Of a stretch of 64,000 nt of DNA, positions 29,994-39,781 are shown piece by piece. The notes beneath the pieces were generated by a model. The model did not search any database, was not told the DNA's origin, and saw only the letters and a program-made list of their open reading frames with translations. The position numbers and the translations under genes were made by a program. Source of the DNA: Dethiobacter sp. (GTDB lineage: Bacteria > Bacillota > Dethiobacteria > DTU022 > UBA8154); contig DYEO01000079.1 in NCBI GenBank assembly GCA_020725665.1, forward strand, positions 19,712 to 83,711, read 5' to 3'. The stretch's first letter is position 1. Every line of letters starts with the position of its first letter.

Positions 29994-32057
29994 TTATTTA
30001 CGCTTATCCGTAATCTTGATTACCAGGTTCCCGTAAGCGTCCACCGTGGCCCGGCATCCCGGAGGCATGACCGTGGTGGTATCCTGTTGTTCCACAATAG
30101 CCGGCCCGTCAAAAACAGCACCTTCCAGCAAGCGGCTTCTCTCATATATCTTCGTGTCGGTAAAGCCGTCGGTTTCCTCAAAATATACCTTCCGGGTTTC
30201 CTTGTAAGCGTCTTCCGCCACTCCTGTTTTATTCAACTTTGGCAATTCAGGCTTGGATACTGCTCCCAAACCCACAACCCGCAGGTTAACGATCTCCATC
30301 TGCACGTATCCCGGCGGCAGGTTATAACCGTACTTCGCCTGCATGGCTGCCAGGAAATTTTCCGTGATTTCTTTCATGTCCCGGATTTCCCCCGGTGGAA
30401 CATCAATGGTAAAGAAAGCGCTCTGGTTAAAGTACTTCACATCAACCTGGCGGCGAATCGTCATATCCTTGTCGTCTATACCTTCTTTGCGCAGGGTGGC
30501 GATTGCCTGCTGCACAACTTCTTCCATGTCCTTGTTCAAATCGTCATAGTTAAGTTCGCTCTCCACTTTATGCAGCGGCTTGGTAAATTCGTGTTTGACA
30601 TCCACGCGGATGGCGCCAAAAGCAGAGGCATAGCCGGGATAGGGTGGGACGACCACGGTGCCCACACCCAGTTCTTTTGCCAGGTCCACGGCATAGAGGG
30701 AGCCGCCGCCGCCGTAGGGCACGATGCAGAAATCCCTGGGGTCCCAGCCCCTGGCCACCGTCTGCAGCCGCAGCGCCAGCATAAGGTTGCTGGTAGCCAC
30801 CTTATACATGGAAAACGCCGCTTTTTCCGCCGTCCAGCCGTAGTGGTCACCGATTTTTTCCTGCAGCGCCTTGCGGGAAAGTTCGGGGTAAACAGTCATT
30901 TCTCCGCCGAGGAAATAATCGGGGTTAATACGTCCAAGGACGATCTGGCAATCGGTGTTTGTCGGCTGATCGCCGCCCGCACCGTAACAAGCCGGCCCGG
31001 GAACAGCCCCCATACTTTGCGGGCCTACATTGAGGATATTGCCCTTGTCAACCCAGCCGATACTCCCGCCTCCGGCGCCCATGTACACCGTATCCACCGA
31101 TGTTAAGCAGCAGGGTACATTCCAAAGGATCTTCCATTCATGGGTGATGGCAGGTTCTCCTTTATAGATCATGGAAACGTTGTTCGTTGTCCCGCCGGTT
31201 TCAAAGGCAATCACGTTTTCAAATCCTGCAAGACTGCCGATGTAGCCGGCCATGCCCACAGCGCCGGATACGGGAGAGGAATGGAATGTGCGGGCAGGGA
31301 ACTTAATAGCCTCGTCCATACCGATAATACCGCCGCCGCTGGTGGTGATGAGAACACCCTTGTCGTAGTTCCAATCTTCTCTGAGGCGTTGGGCCAGCCC
31401 TTCAAGATAACGGTGCAAAATGGGAGATATATAGGCATTAAGAACGGTCGTTGTTGTCCTTTCAAATTCCAGCATCTCCGGCCTGATTTCATAGGAGATG
31501 GTAACGTCGACGCCCGGCAGTTCCTCTCTCAATATTTCCGCCGTGCGCTTTTCATGATCCGGGTTCATGAAAGAATCCATGTAGACGACAGCCACGGACT
31601 CAATACCTCTCTTTTTAAACTTGCGTGCCGCGGCCCGGACATCGTCTTCATTCAGGGGAATGATCACGTCCCCCCAGGGGCCTATACGCTCTTCAACCTC
31701 CAAAACATTGCGCCGAGGAATAATCAGCGGGGGGGGATCCCAGTCCAATTCAAACGCAGAAATACGTTCGGCCCTTCCCCCACCAAGCACATCACGAAAA
31801 CCCTTCGTTGTGATTAAACCCGTGTTTACACCTTTCCGTTCCAGGATCGCGTTGGTGGAGACCGTAGCCCCATGGCGGAATGAAATGCATTCTTCGCCAG
31901 TAATTCCTGCCCTTTTTAAGCCGTTGATCACGCCTTCAAAAAAAGTAGGAGGGGTGGAAGGAACTTTGCCCAGCCTTTGTTCACCGGTTTCAAGATCGAT
32001 GCCGATAACATCTGTAAAAGTTCCTCCAATGTCTGTTCCTACAACAAATTTACCCAT
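29994..32057 (-). CDS. Hydantoinase A / 5-oxoprolinase-like (HyuA family)
   Basis: 687 aa; VVGTDIGGTFTDVIGIDLETGE, HGATVSTNAILERKGVNTGLITTKGFRDVL, GAGGGSIGWVD, GPACYGAGGDQPTNTDCQIVLGRINP. Confidence 0.92.
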   Translation of the reverse strand: MGKFVVGTDIGGTFTDVIGIDLETGEQRLGKVPSTPPTFFEGVINGLKRAGITGEECISFRHGATVSTNAILERKGVNTGLITTKGFRDVLGGGRAERISAFELDWDPPPLIIPRRNVLEVEERIGPWGDVIIPLNEDDVRAAARKFKKRGIESVAVVYMDSFMNPDHEKRTAEILREELPGVDVTISYEIRPEMLEFERTTTTVLNAYISPILHRYLEGLAQRLREDWNYDKGVLITTSGGGIIGMDEAIKFPARTFHSSPVSGAVGMAGYIGSLAGFENVIAFETGGTTNNVSMIYKGEPAITHEWKILWNVPCCLTSVDTVYMGAGGGSIGWVDKGNILNVGPQSMGAVPGPACYGAGGDQPTNTDCQIVLGRINPDYFLGGEMTVYPELSRKALQEKIGDHYGWTAEKAAFSMYKVATSNLMLALRLQTVARGWDPRDFCIVPYGGGGSLYAVDLAKELGVGTVVVPPYPGYASAFGAIRVDVKHEFTKPLHKVESELNYDDLNKDMEEVVQQAIATLRKEGIDDKDMTIRRQVDVKYFNQSAFFTIDVPPGEIRDMKEITENFLAAMQAKYGYNLPPGYVQMEIVNLRVVGLGAVSKPELPKLNKTGVAEDAYKETRKVYFEETDGFTDTKIYERSRLLEGAVFDGPAIVEQQDTTTVMPPGCRATVDAYGNLVIKITDKRK

Positions 32058-32175
32058 AAGTCTTGCCTCCTCCTGATAATAAATATTGATGCTAAAAACC
32101 TCATCGAAAAATCAAAACGCGTACTTACCTCCCCCTTTCCCATTTAGAAAAACAATCTTTTGCATCAATGATGCT

Positions 32176-34269
32176 TTAATTTATTTTGTAGACATTGCAC
32201 AATAGCCCCCGTAGGGGAGTCGTGCCCATGTCCGGTGAGCAATGCTTGTTTTCTGTCAGGTAATTCACATTGGCCTTTCCTGGCCAGCCCGGACAGATCT
32301 GGACGACCCGCGGGTCAATGCCTTCGCATAACCTTGCCCTTATTTCAATGCGCCCCCTGCTGGATTCCACGGCCACCCAATCCCCATCATTAATGGACAA
32401 ACTTTTGGCCGTGGCCGGGTGAATATCCACAAATGGTTCCGGCTCCCTTCTGCGCAGGGAGGGAATATTGCGCATCTCTGTATGCCTGTAAAAAATGACT
32501 CGCCCCCCTGTCGTTAAAACCAAGGGGAATTTTTTTGCCAGATCCGGTGTGCTATAGGGGCTTTCTTGTGGTTCTGCGTAATATGGCAGAGGATCGTAAG
32601 AGAGGTTCTTTAAAATAAGGGAGTACAGTTCAACCTTTCTTGACGGGGTATCAAATCCGTTTTCCATATACTTGTGATACTTGTAAGGTACGCGGATGAT
32701 GCCTTTTTGCTTGAACTCCGCAAAAGAAAGACCCAATGGCCGCAGTAAATGATCTAAATATTCCGCATCATTTTTCCACGGGAAGAATTCACCCAATTGC
32801 AATTTGTGAGCCAGGGCAAAGATAATTTCCCGGTCCGTTTTACATTCAGGAGTCTCCATAACTTTTTGACGCACGTAAATATCCCCATAGGTTGCCTGCA
32901 GGGAATCGGTAATATCATCCGTTTCCAACCACGAAGTAACTGGCAGAACCATGTCCGCCATTTCCGCTGTTTTAGTCACAAACAGGTCCACAACGACTTT
33001 GAATTCCAGTTTGCGCAGGGCCGCTTCCACCTCGTTGGAGTTGGCCCAGCTAACGGCGGGATTGCTGCCAAAAATAATTCCTGCCTTTACCGGGTAAGGA
33101 CTGCCTGTCAGGATAGTCTGCCAAAGGGAAGGCATGTGGGCCGCGCCTCCCCCCAGTGCCTTTTCATCCACCAGCACCCGGTACCGCCCTGCACCCATAC
33201 GTTTTTCTCTTTGTTCTCCGGAAAGCAGGTCGGGCTTGAAAATTTGCGTATCAAAAGTATTCAGGTGTCCGGCGGACATGGGTGCAAAATTGCCTCCCGG
33301 ATTATCCACGTTACCTGTTAACGCCTGGATGAGCGCAATTGCCCTGCTTGTCTGGATAGTATTATTATTCTGATCAATAGCGACACACTGAAAAATGGAA
33401 GATGGGTTGTTTTCCACCATCATATACGCTGCCTGACGGATGGACTCTACCGGAACCCACGTAATTTCAGCTACTTTTTCCGGAGGGTATGCCTCAAGTC
33501 TCCTGCATAGTTCCGGAAAACCAAAGGTCCATTGCGCTACGAACGACCGATCAAAGAGATTTTCAAACACCATAACATTAAGTATTCCCAGAGCAAGGGC
33601 AGCATCGGTAGCGGGACGGATTTGCAACCAAAGATCGGCACGCTCTGCCGCTTCCGTTTTGACAGGATCCACAACGATCAACTTGCTTCCCCGGCGCAGC
33701 GCAGCCAACATGCGGTACCACTTGGCCGGCCACGTTGCAGCAGGGTTGGCTCCCCAAATAGTCAGACATCTGGTATTTTCAATATCCGGACATTCCATGG
33801 CCCCCGATCCAAAAGTAAAAAAAGAAGAAGTGAGCCTGGGCACAAAACACTGCGCCCATCCCGGTTCCCCCCAATTGGGCGATCCAAAAGCATTTATCAA
33901 TCTTACGAACAGGGGGAACCAGCTACCCCTTCCCGTTCCCTGCATAAAAGCTACTGCTTCTGCACCATATGACTTTTTATAAACCAACATCTTTTCGGCA
34001 ATGTATTGCAGTGCCTCTCCCCACGAAACCTGTTCCCAATTTCCACGCTTATTTTTTTTAAGGGGATGTTTAACCCGATCCGGGTGGTTTACCAGTTCCC
34101 TGGTAGCAGTCCCTTTTGGGCACACATACCCTTTCGTCACAGGATTATCTTTATCGCCAACAATGCGGGTTACTTTGCCTTTTTCCACAGTTACCAGAAC
34201 GCCACATTCACAGTGACAATGACGGCAACTTGTTCTATATACACGCTTTTCCTGACCCTCTAAAAACAC
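32176..34269 (-). CDS. Molybdopterin oxidoreductase (DMSO reductase family) with N-terminal 4Fe-4S motif
   Basis: 697 aa; CRHCHCECGVLVTVEKGKVTRIVGDKDNPVTKGYVCPKG, AQCFVPRLTSSFFTFG, IWGANPAATWPAKW, ALTGNVDNPGGNF. Confidence 0.9.
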   Translation of the reverse strand: MFLEGQEKRVYRTSCRHCHCECGVLVTVEKGKVTRIVGDKDNPVTKGYVCPKGTATRELVNHPDRVKHPLKKNKRGNWEQVSWGEALQYIAEKMLVYKKSYGAEAVAFMQGTGRGSWFPLFVRLINAFGSPNWGEPGWAQCFVPRLTSSFFTFGSGAMECPDIENTRCLTIWGANPAATWPAKWYRMLAALRRGSKLIVVDPVKTEAAERADLWLQIRPATDAALALGILNVMVFENLFDRSFVAQWTFGFPELCRRLEAYPPEKVAEITWVPVESIRQAAYMMVENNPSSIFQCVAIDQNNNTIQTSRAIALIQALTGNVDNPGGNFAPMSAGHLNTFDTQIFKPDLLSGEQREKRMGAGRYRVLVDEKALGGGAAHMPSLWQTILTGSPYPVKAGIIFGSNPAVSWANSNEVEAALRKLEFKVVVDLFVTKTAEMADMVLPVTSWLETDDITDSLQATYGDIYVRQKVMETPECKTDREIIFALAHKLQLGEFFPWKNDAEYLDHLLRPLGLSFAEFKQKGIIRVPYKYHKYMENGFDTPSRKVELYSLILKNLSYDPLPYYAEPQESPYSTPDLAKKFPLVLTTGGRVIFYRHTEMRNIPSLRRREPEPFVDIHPATAKSLSINDGDWVAVESSRGRIEIRARLCEGIDPRVVQICPGWPGKANVNYLTENKHCSPDMGTTPLRGLLCNVYKIN

Positions 34270-34438
34270 CGCTGACTACCTCCAACCAAACTAATTAATC
34301 TGATATCTACGGTTAATTTAATAAAATTATAATACAATTATCATAAATCTGCTATGTAGTATAAAAACGAATATTTATTGTTTATTTGTGGGTTGACCAT
34401 AAGGCATTTTCAGGCCAATACAACAATGGTAATATTTA

Positions 34439-35020
34439 CTATTTCTCCGTGCCCGCCAAAGTATTTTCCCCCTGCCAGCGGCGAAACATTGCATAGGCAA
34501 GGTCAAATTGATCCAATACTTTTCCAGTTGTATGATTAATAATATCCTCTATTGTTTGGGGATGATTATAAAACGCCGGCAGTGGGGGCATGATGATCGC
34601 GCCAAGCCGGGCAACCTTCAACATTAACTCCAGATGCCCGGCATGCAATGGGGTTTCTCTGACCAGCAAAATAAGCTTCCTTCTTTCTTTCAGACATACA
34701 TCCGCCGCCCTGACCAACAGGTTATCGTTATAGGAGTTGGCAATAGCAGATAAGCTTTTAACGGAACAGGGCGCGATCACCATACCATCCGTTTTAAATG
34801 AGCCGCTGGCAATAGAGGCCCCAATGTTTTCAATGTTATGCACTTCTGAGGCCAGGGCTTCCACAGTCTCAATGGGATAGCTTGTTTCCAACTGAATGGT
34901 TTTCTTTCCCGCAGTGGAAATAACGAGGTGAATATATACACCCAGATGATGAAGAGCCTCTAAAATTCTGATCCCGTAAACTACCCCCGAAGCACCGGAG
35001 ATGCCCAGAATAAGTTTCAA
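34439..35020 (-). CDS. ubiX: UbiX-like flavin prenyltransferase
   Basis: 193 aa; KLILGISGASGVVYGIRILEAL, DGMVIAPCSVKSLSAIANSYNDNLLVRAADVCLKERRKLILLVRETPLHAGHLELML. Confidence 0.93.
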   Translation of the reverse strand: MKLILGISGASGVVYGIRILEALHHLGVYIHLVISTAGKKTIQLETSYPIETVEALASEVHNIENIGASIASGSFKTDGMVIAPCSVKSLSAIANSYNDNLLVRAADVCLKERRKLILLVRETPLHAGHLELMLKVARLGAIIMPPLPAFYNHPQTIEDIINHTTGKVLDQFDLAYAMFRRWQGENTLAGTEK

Positions 35021-35051
35021 AGCCGGTATGCCTCCTTCTAAACGTTAATGC

Positions 35052-36329
35052 TTATCTTCCATAAGCCATGGCCGGCAGCCATAAGGATATTTGTGGTATA
35101 AAGGTGATGATTAACAAGCCTATAATGCTGATGAGCACAAAAGGTATGGAAGCGCTGACCAGTTCGGAAAAGGATGACCTGAAAACTCCCTTGGCAATAA
35201 ATAAGTTTAAACCAAAGGGAGGCGAATACATCCCGATGGCAGAATTGGCTACCATAATTACACCCATGTGTACCGGACTGATCCCCAATTCTACCACAAT
35301 GGGGACAAAGAGGGGACCAAGGATCAGGATTATAGCTGCCGGGTCCACAAACATACCGGCAATAATCATCGTAAGGTTCATAATGATAAGGATAATCCAG
35401 GGAACACCCATGGCCCAACCCAGAACTGAATGGATAACACTCTGCACGTCCTGTATCGTCAGCGCCCAGGAAAACACGGAAGCAGTGGCCACCAGGATCA
35501 TAATCTGAGCCGTAACTACTGCCGAGTCCCGGGAAATATTGATAATAGTTTTCCAGGTCAGTTCCCTGTAGATAATAAATCCTACGATCAGAGCATACGT
35601 GGCGGAAACTGTGGCAGCTTCGGTGGGCGTAAACACACCCCCGTAAATGCCTCCCAAAATAATCACGGGCACGCCCAGGGCCCAGGATGCACTTTTAAAT
35701 GCGGAGCGCACGGAAGTCATATCGGCAATTACGTCGCTCCGCCGCTGGTGCTTTTTGGCATATATGTATGAATAAATCATGTATAGTACGCCCATTAAAA
35801 CACCGGGGCCTACACCGGCCAGGAAAAGTTGCCCCACAGAAACCCGGGTTACAACAGCATAGATGATCATTGTAATACTGGGAGGAATAAGGATGGCCAG
35901 CGATGAGGATGCCATAATCAGCCCCAGTGAAAAGCGGCTTTCATACTTGTTTTGGTCAAGTAAAGGCTTGGCTATTTTCCCAATGGCTACTACCGTGGCA
36001 GGAGAGGAACCGGATAAAGCTCCAAAAAACATACATGCCAGCGTGGTGGTTAAGGCCACCCCTCCGTAAAACCGCCCTACAATGGCCTCGGAAAGTCTGA
36101 CAATTCGATGGGACATTCCACCAATACTCATGATGTTGGCGGCGAAAATGAAAAAAGGCATCGCCATCAGGGCGAAACGGTCCAGACCACCAAATATCCT
36201 CTGCACAATAATTGTCAGTGGAATTTTCTCCAGGGCAACAATGAGGACAGGAGGCAGTCCCAGCGCCACAAAAATCGGCAACCCCAGCGCAAGGAGCAAA
36301 ATTACGCCAATAATTAGTATATACAGCAT
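35052..36329 (-). CDS. TRAP transporter large permease (DctM)
   Basis: 425 aa; CMFFGALSGSSPATVVAIGKIAKPLL, SSSLAILIPPSITMIIYAV, TEAATVSATYALIVG. Confidence 0.92.
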   Translation of the reverse strand: MLYILIIGVILLLALGLPIFVALGLPPVLIVALEKIPLTIIVQRIFGGLDRFALMAMPFFIFAANIMSIGGMSHRIVRLSEAIVGRFYGGVALTTTLACMFFGALSGSSPATVVAIGKIAKPLLDQNKYESRFSLGLIMASSSLAILIPPSITMIIYAVVTRVSVGQLFLAGVGPGVLMGVLYMIYSYIYAKKHQRRSDVIADMTSVRSAFKSASWALGVPVIILGGIYGGVFTPTEAATVSATYALIVGFIIYRELTWKTIINISRDSAVVTAQIMILVATASVFSWALTIQDVQSVIHSVLGWAMGVPWIILIIMNLTMIIAGMFVDPAAIILILGPLFVPIVVELGISPVHMGVIMVANSAIGMYSPPFGLNLFIAKGVFRSSFSELVSASIPFVLISIIGLLIITFIPQISLWLPAMAYGR

Positions 36330-36349
36330 TTTTTTAACCGTCCTTATTG

Positions 36350-36832
36350 TTATTTCGTGCCTTTTAACTTACTAAAAAACAATTCAATGTATTCTAATAC
36401 CATTAACAACCCTCCGATGGGCAGAGCCAGGTAAGGAATATACATGGGAATTCTCAACGCAGGTGTAAGCTGGGCGTACTTAATCACGTTTTGCACCTGC
36501 TGATAACCCAGCACGGCAACCATGGCCACAAATAGCAGGCTGACCATAATGCCAAACAGTAAAAGAAACGTCCTTAAAAAACCAATAACATGAAGAAATA
36601 TAATATCCACACTCATGTGCAGGCCTCGCCTCACACAAATACCGCTTCCCAGTAAAGTCATCCAGATAATAATGTAGTTGGTCATCTCCTCAGCCCAAAA
36701 AAAAGAATGGGAAAACCCGTAACGGGTAATAACGTTATAAGACAAGAGCAACGTAATACCCAGCAGCAATACGGCCAGGACGTTTTCCACGATTACCTCA
36801 ACAATACGGTTTAATCGACTTAGAACAGGCAT
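36350..36832 (-). CDS. TRAP transporter small permease (DctQ)
   Basis: 160 aa; YNVITRYGFSHSFFWAEEMTNYIIIWMTLLGSGICVRRGLHMSVD. Confidence 0.9.
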   Translation of the reverse strand: MPVLSRLNRIVEVIVENVLAVLLLGITLLLSYNVITRYGFSHSFFWAEEMTNYIIIWMTLLGSGICVRRGLHMSVDIIFLHVIGFLRTFLLLFGIMVSLLFVAMVAVLGYQQVQNVIKYAQLTPALRIPMYIPYLALPIGGLLMVLEYIELFFSKLKGTK

Positions 36833-36871
36833 AACTGGTCAGCACCTCCTCAAATGAGAAGTGTAACGTAC

Positions 36872-36929
36872 AAAGAGGCCTGGTAATACTCTTTTGAGAG
36901 ATTCCCAGGAGAGATTACCAGGCCTCTTT
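36872..36929. promoter_or_regulatory. Intra-operonic stem-loop between dctP and dctQ
   Basis: Perfect 16-bp arms AAAGAGGCCTGGTAAT (36872-36887) / ATTACCAGGCCTCTTT (36914-36929). Confidence 0.7.
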
Positions 36930-36932
36930 TCG

Positions 36933-38075
36933 TTACCTCAGCTTATCAATTTCCTTTTTCACTTTATCGAGCAGTTCGTTTCCTGCCGGGTCCATCATCC
37001 CACGCAATGCATTCTCAGCTGCAGGGCCGGCCTTTTCTGCAAAAGCCTTGCTCTGCTCCGGTGTTAACTCAATCACTTCCAGACCGGCATTCATAATTGC
37101 CGGAAGCATATTTTTAACTTCCATTTCTTCAATAACTTTTCTTAATGCCAGCGCTTCCTCATAAGCCGCTTCTGCCATAGCCTTTTGGTACTCCGCCGGC
37201 AGGTTATCATACCATTGCTTGTTGAAGGCAAGAGCTATTCCCAAAAAAGCATGATCGGAAAGGGTAATATATTTCTGGACCTCATAAAGTTTCATATCAT
37301 AGATGCCACCCAGGGGGTTTTCCTGGCCGTCAACTACCCCCTGCTGCAACGCCGTATAAAGTTCTGCAAAGCTAATAGGTGTCGGAGTGGCCCCTAACGC
37401 CTGATATTGGGCAATCAAGACGGGGTTTTCCATAACGCGTATCTTTTTGCCCTGCAGATCATCGGGGTGCCGCACCGGGAAATTAGCTGTTAACTGCTGG
37501 AACCCTCCTTCAAAAAAGCCCACCCCCTTGAGGTTAACTGCTTCCAGTGATGCCAGAATCTGCTTCCCCAGATCCCCTTCAATCAAAACCTCGTAAGTAA
37601 TATCACGGCTGGGGAAAAGGTAAGGCAACTGCGGAATGGCAATGGTGGGCATGAATGGAACATAAAAAGCGGAAGCCACGTAAGTCCCTTCCAAAGCACC
37701 GCTCTGTGTGCTTTCGATGAGCTCCCGGGCGCCGCCCAGCTGTGAAGCAGGATAAACGTCAAAAGTCAATCCGTTATTTGTTTTCTTCGCCACACTCTCG
37801 GCAAACTTTTTTAACGCTGCAGTATAGGGGCCTTCAACAGGATGGATACCGCCGATCCTTCCCTTAACTTTGGGCAGTTCCACTTTCGTTTCAGGTGGTG
37901 GAGCATCATCTTTTTTCTCTTCAGCAGGTGGAGGAACCGCCGGTGTTGTGGGCTTGGCACATCCCCCGGCAAACGATAAAATTAACAAAAACGTCATTAT
38001 CAAAATGGCCAGTAATTTAAAGAAGTCGATTTTTCTTTTCATTTTTAACCACCTCTTACATCTAGAATTGTGCAA
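36933..38075 (-). CDS. TRAP transporter substrate-binding lipoprotein (DctP)
   Basis: Lipobox SFAGGC; VRHPDDLQGKKIRVMENPVLIAQYQALGATPTPISFAELYTALQQGVVDGQENPLGGIYDMKLYEVQKYITLSDH. Confidence 0.92.
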   Translation of the reverse strand: MHNSRCKRWLKMKRKIDFFKLLAILIMTFLLILSFAGGCAKPTTPAVPPPAEEKKDDAPPPETKVELPKVKGRIGGIHPVEGPYTAALKKFAESVAKKTNNGLTFDVYPASQLGGARELIESTQSGALEGTYVASAFYVPFMPTIAIPQLPYLFPSRDITYEVLIEGDLGKQILASLEAVNLKGVGFFEGGFQQLTANFPVRHPDDLQGKKIRVMENPVLIAQYQALGATPTPISFAELYTALQQGVVDGQENPLGGIYDMKLYEVQKYITLSDHAFLGIALAFNKQWYDNLPAEYQKAMAEAAYEEALALRKVIEEMEVKNMLPAIMNAGLEVIELTPEQSKAFAEKAGPAAENALRGMMDPAGNELLDKVKKEIDKLR

Positions 38076-38189
38076 GCTGCATACTAAAATAAAATATTCT
38101 GACGCTTATGCGCGATCCCACCTCCAAACCAAGAAGTTATCCCCCTTACCCCCACGTAACAACGCAGGGGTAAGGGGCCATCCTAACTC

Positions 38190-39605
38190 TTATTGATTGC
38201 TGTTTATAATCTTTTCCAGTTTTTCGCCCCATTTGTCTCTGACTTTTTGTACCGTATCGGGATCATCCACGGTGCGCGGGGCTTTTTCTCCCCAGAATTC
38301 ATATTCCTCCCAGGGCATTGTGGCATCGATACCAAGCCCGGTTTGCCAACCTTTTTCACGGAGCGAAATGGCCGGATCGAGCCACTGACCCGCCCTGCGG
38401 GGCAAAATGTTAACATCGCGGTCGGCCAATACACGGGTGGAAAGGGCCCAGTGCACCTGGTCATAATCCCAGATGTCGATATCCTTATCCACAACGATGA
38501 CATGCTTATAACGGGCGTATGTCGAACCCCAGATGGCGTCGATGACCTGCTGGGGATGACCCTTGAATAGCTTGTCGATCTTGGCAATGGCTTCGTATGT
38601 TACGTCGCATCTCAGATCCAGGAGACCCGGCACCAGGGTTTTTAAGACCTTGTATGCCTCCGCCTGGCTGGAGCGCCCTACGGCCAGCGCGCTTTCCGAA
38701 GGGTACCACTGTTCCCGTGTCCCCAGGTAAATGGGGTTTTGACGGTGGGTAATGGCTTTAATTTCAAAGACCGGATTCATACGGGTTTCCCCATAGTAAC
38801 CTGTATACTCCCCGAAGCCCCCCTCCGGTTCTCTTGAACCGGGATAGATATAACCTTCAAAAACAAATTCTGCAGTCGCCGGAACCTCGAGATCAATGGT
38901 TTTACATTTTACCATCTCCAGCGGTTCTCCCCGCAAGGCTCCGGCGAGGTGAAATTCGTCAACACCCGGGCCGGTTCTTGTACAGGAAACGATTTCCACA
39001 ATGGGGTCATAACCGGTGATCACCGCCATGGGCATGGGTTTACCTAGGCGCTCATACTTCATATAATGCTGGCGGCCGTGGGTGTACTCCGGGGCTCCCC
39101 AGCCCAGACGATTTCTAGCCAGTGTCCCCATACGGTAAATGCCGGCATTCTGCAGGCCCGTATCAGGATCCTTGGTAATGGAGACGGAAAGGGTGCCGGG
39201 GAAAGGGCCGGCATCGTACTCATGCCATTTCACATTGCAAATTTTATTAACGTCGATATCCTTTCCCTCGATGAAAACTTCCTGGCAGGGACCGGATGCT
39301 ACAATTTTTGGCGGGATCAGTTGTTTGGTCCTTCTTACCCATTCCTCGTTAAAATCGCTCCATTTTTCCAGGCCAAAGGCCCATAAAAAACGCTTGTCAT
39401 TGGCAATCATGCCGGTAACCAGGGGAAAGCCGGCCCCCTTGATTTTATCGAATATTATCGCCGGTCCCATATTTTGCAGGGCTTCACGGGTAATTCCGTT
39501 GACCTCCCAATCGGGATCCACTTCCTCTGTGATGTGAACACATTCTCCTCTCTCGGTAATATAATCAATAAATTCCCGCATATCTTTCCAGACGCTTTTT
39601 AACAC
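38190..39605 (-). CDS. UbiD family decarboxylase/carboxylase (copy 2)
   Basis: 471 aa; AIIFDKIKGAGFPLVTG, EPEGGFGEYTGYYGETRMNPVFEIKAITHRQNPIYLGT, VIVVDKDIDIWDYDQVHWALSTRV. Confidence 0.92.
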   Translation of the reverse strand: MLKSVWKDMREFIDYITERGECVHITEEVDPDWEVNGITREALQNMGPAIIFDKIKGAGFPLVTGMIANDKRFLWAFGLEKWSDFNEEWVRRTKQLIPPKIVASGPCQEVFIEGKDIDVNKICNVKWHEYDAGPFPGTLSVSITKDPDTGLQNAGIYRMGTLARNRLGWGAPEYTHGRQHYMKYERLGKPMPMAVITGYDPIVEIVSCTRTGPGVDEFHLAGALRGEPLEMVKCKTIDLEVPATAEFVFEGYIYPGSREPEGGFGEYTGYYGETRMNPVFEIKAITHRQNPIYLGTREQWYPSESALAVGRSSQAEAYKVLKTLVPGLLDLRCDVTYEAIAKIDKLFKGHPQQVIDAIWGSTYARYKHVIVVDKDIDIWDYDQVHWALSTRVLADRDVNILPRRAGQWLDPAISLREKGWQTGLGIDATMPWEEYEFWGEKAPRTVDDPDTVQKVRDKWGEKLEKIINSNQ

Positions 39606-39732
39606 TATTTAGCCTCCTCGTATACGTATATTTTTAACTATTATATAAAGAGTAAATTTTATTAACAACGTAGACATTAAACGAAATTCAAAAGAGTTTT
39701 TAGTTTGTTCCAACAATGCCGAAAAAGAACGG

Positions 39733-39779
39733 AAAAAAGACTTGCCCCTGCTGACTGGTTGTAGGGGCAAGTCTTTTTT
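39733..39779. terminator. Bidirectional terminator after the XDH-family module II
   Basis: Perfect 17-bp arms AAAAAAGACTTGCCCCT / AGGGGCAAGTCTTTTTT. Confidence 0.85.
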
Positions 39780-39781
39780 CT

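Noticed and set aside
30087-31106. 339-aa plus-strand ORF
   Set aside because: Fully antisense to hyuA, which has clear family motifs; no recognisable domain in the antisense translation. Shadow ORF.
31140-31817. 225-aa plus-strand ORF
   Set aside because: Antisense to hyuA; no motif.
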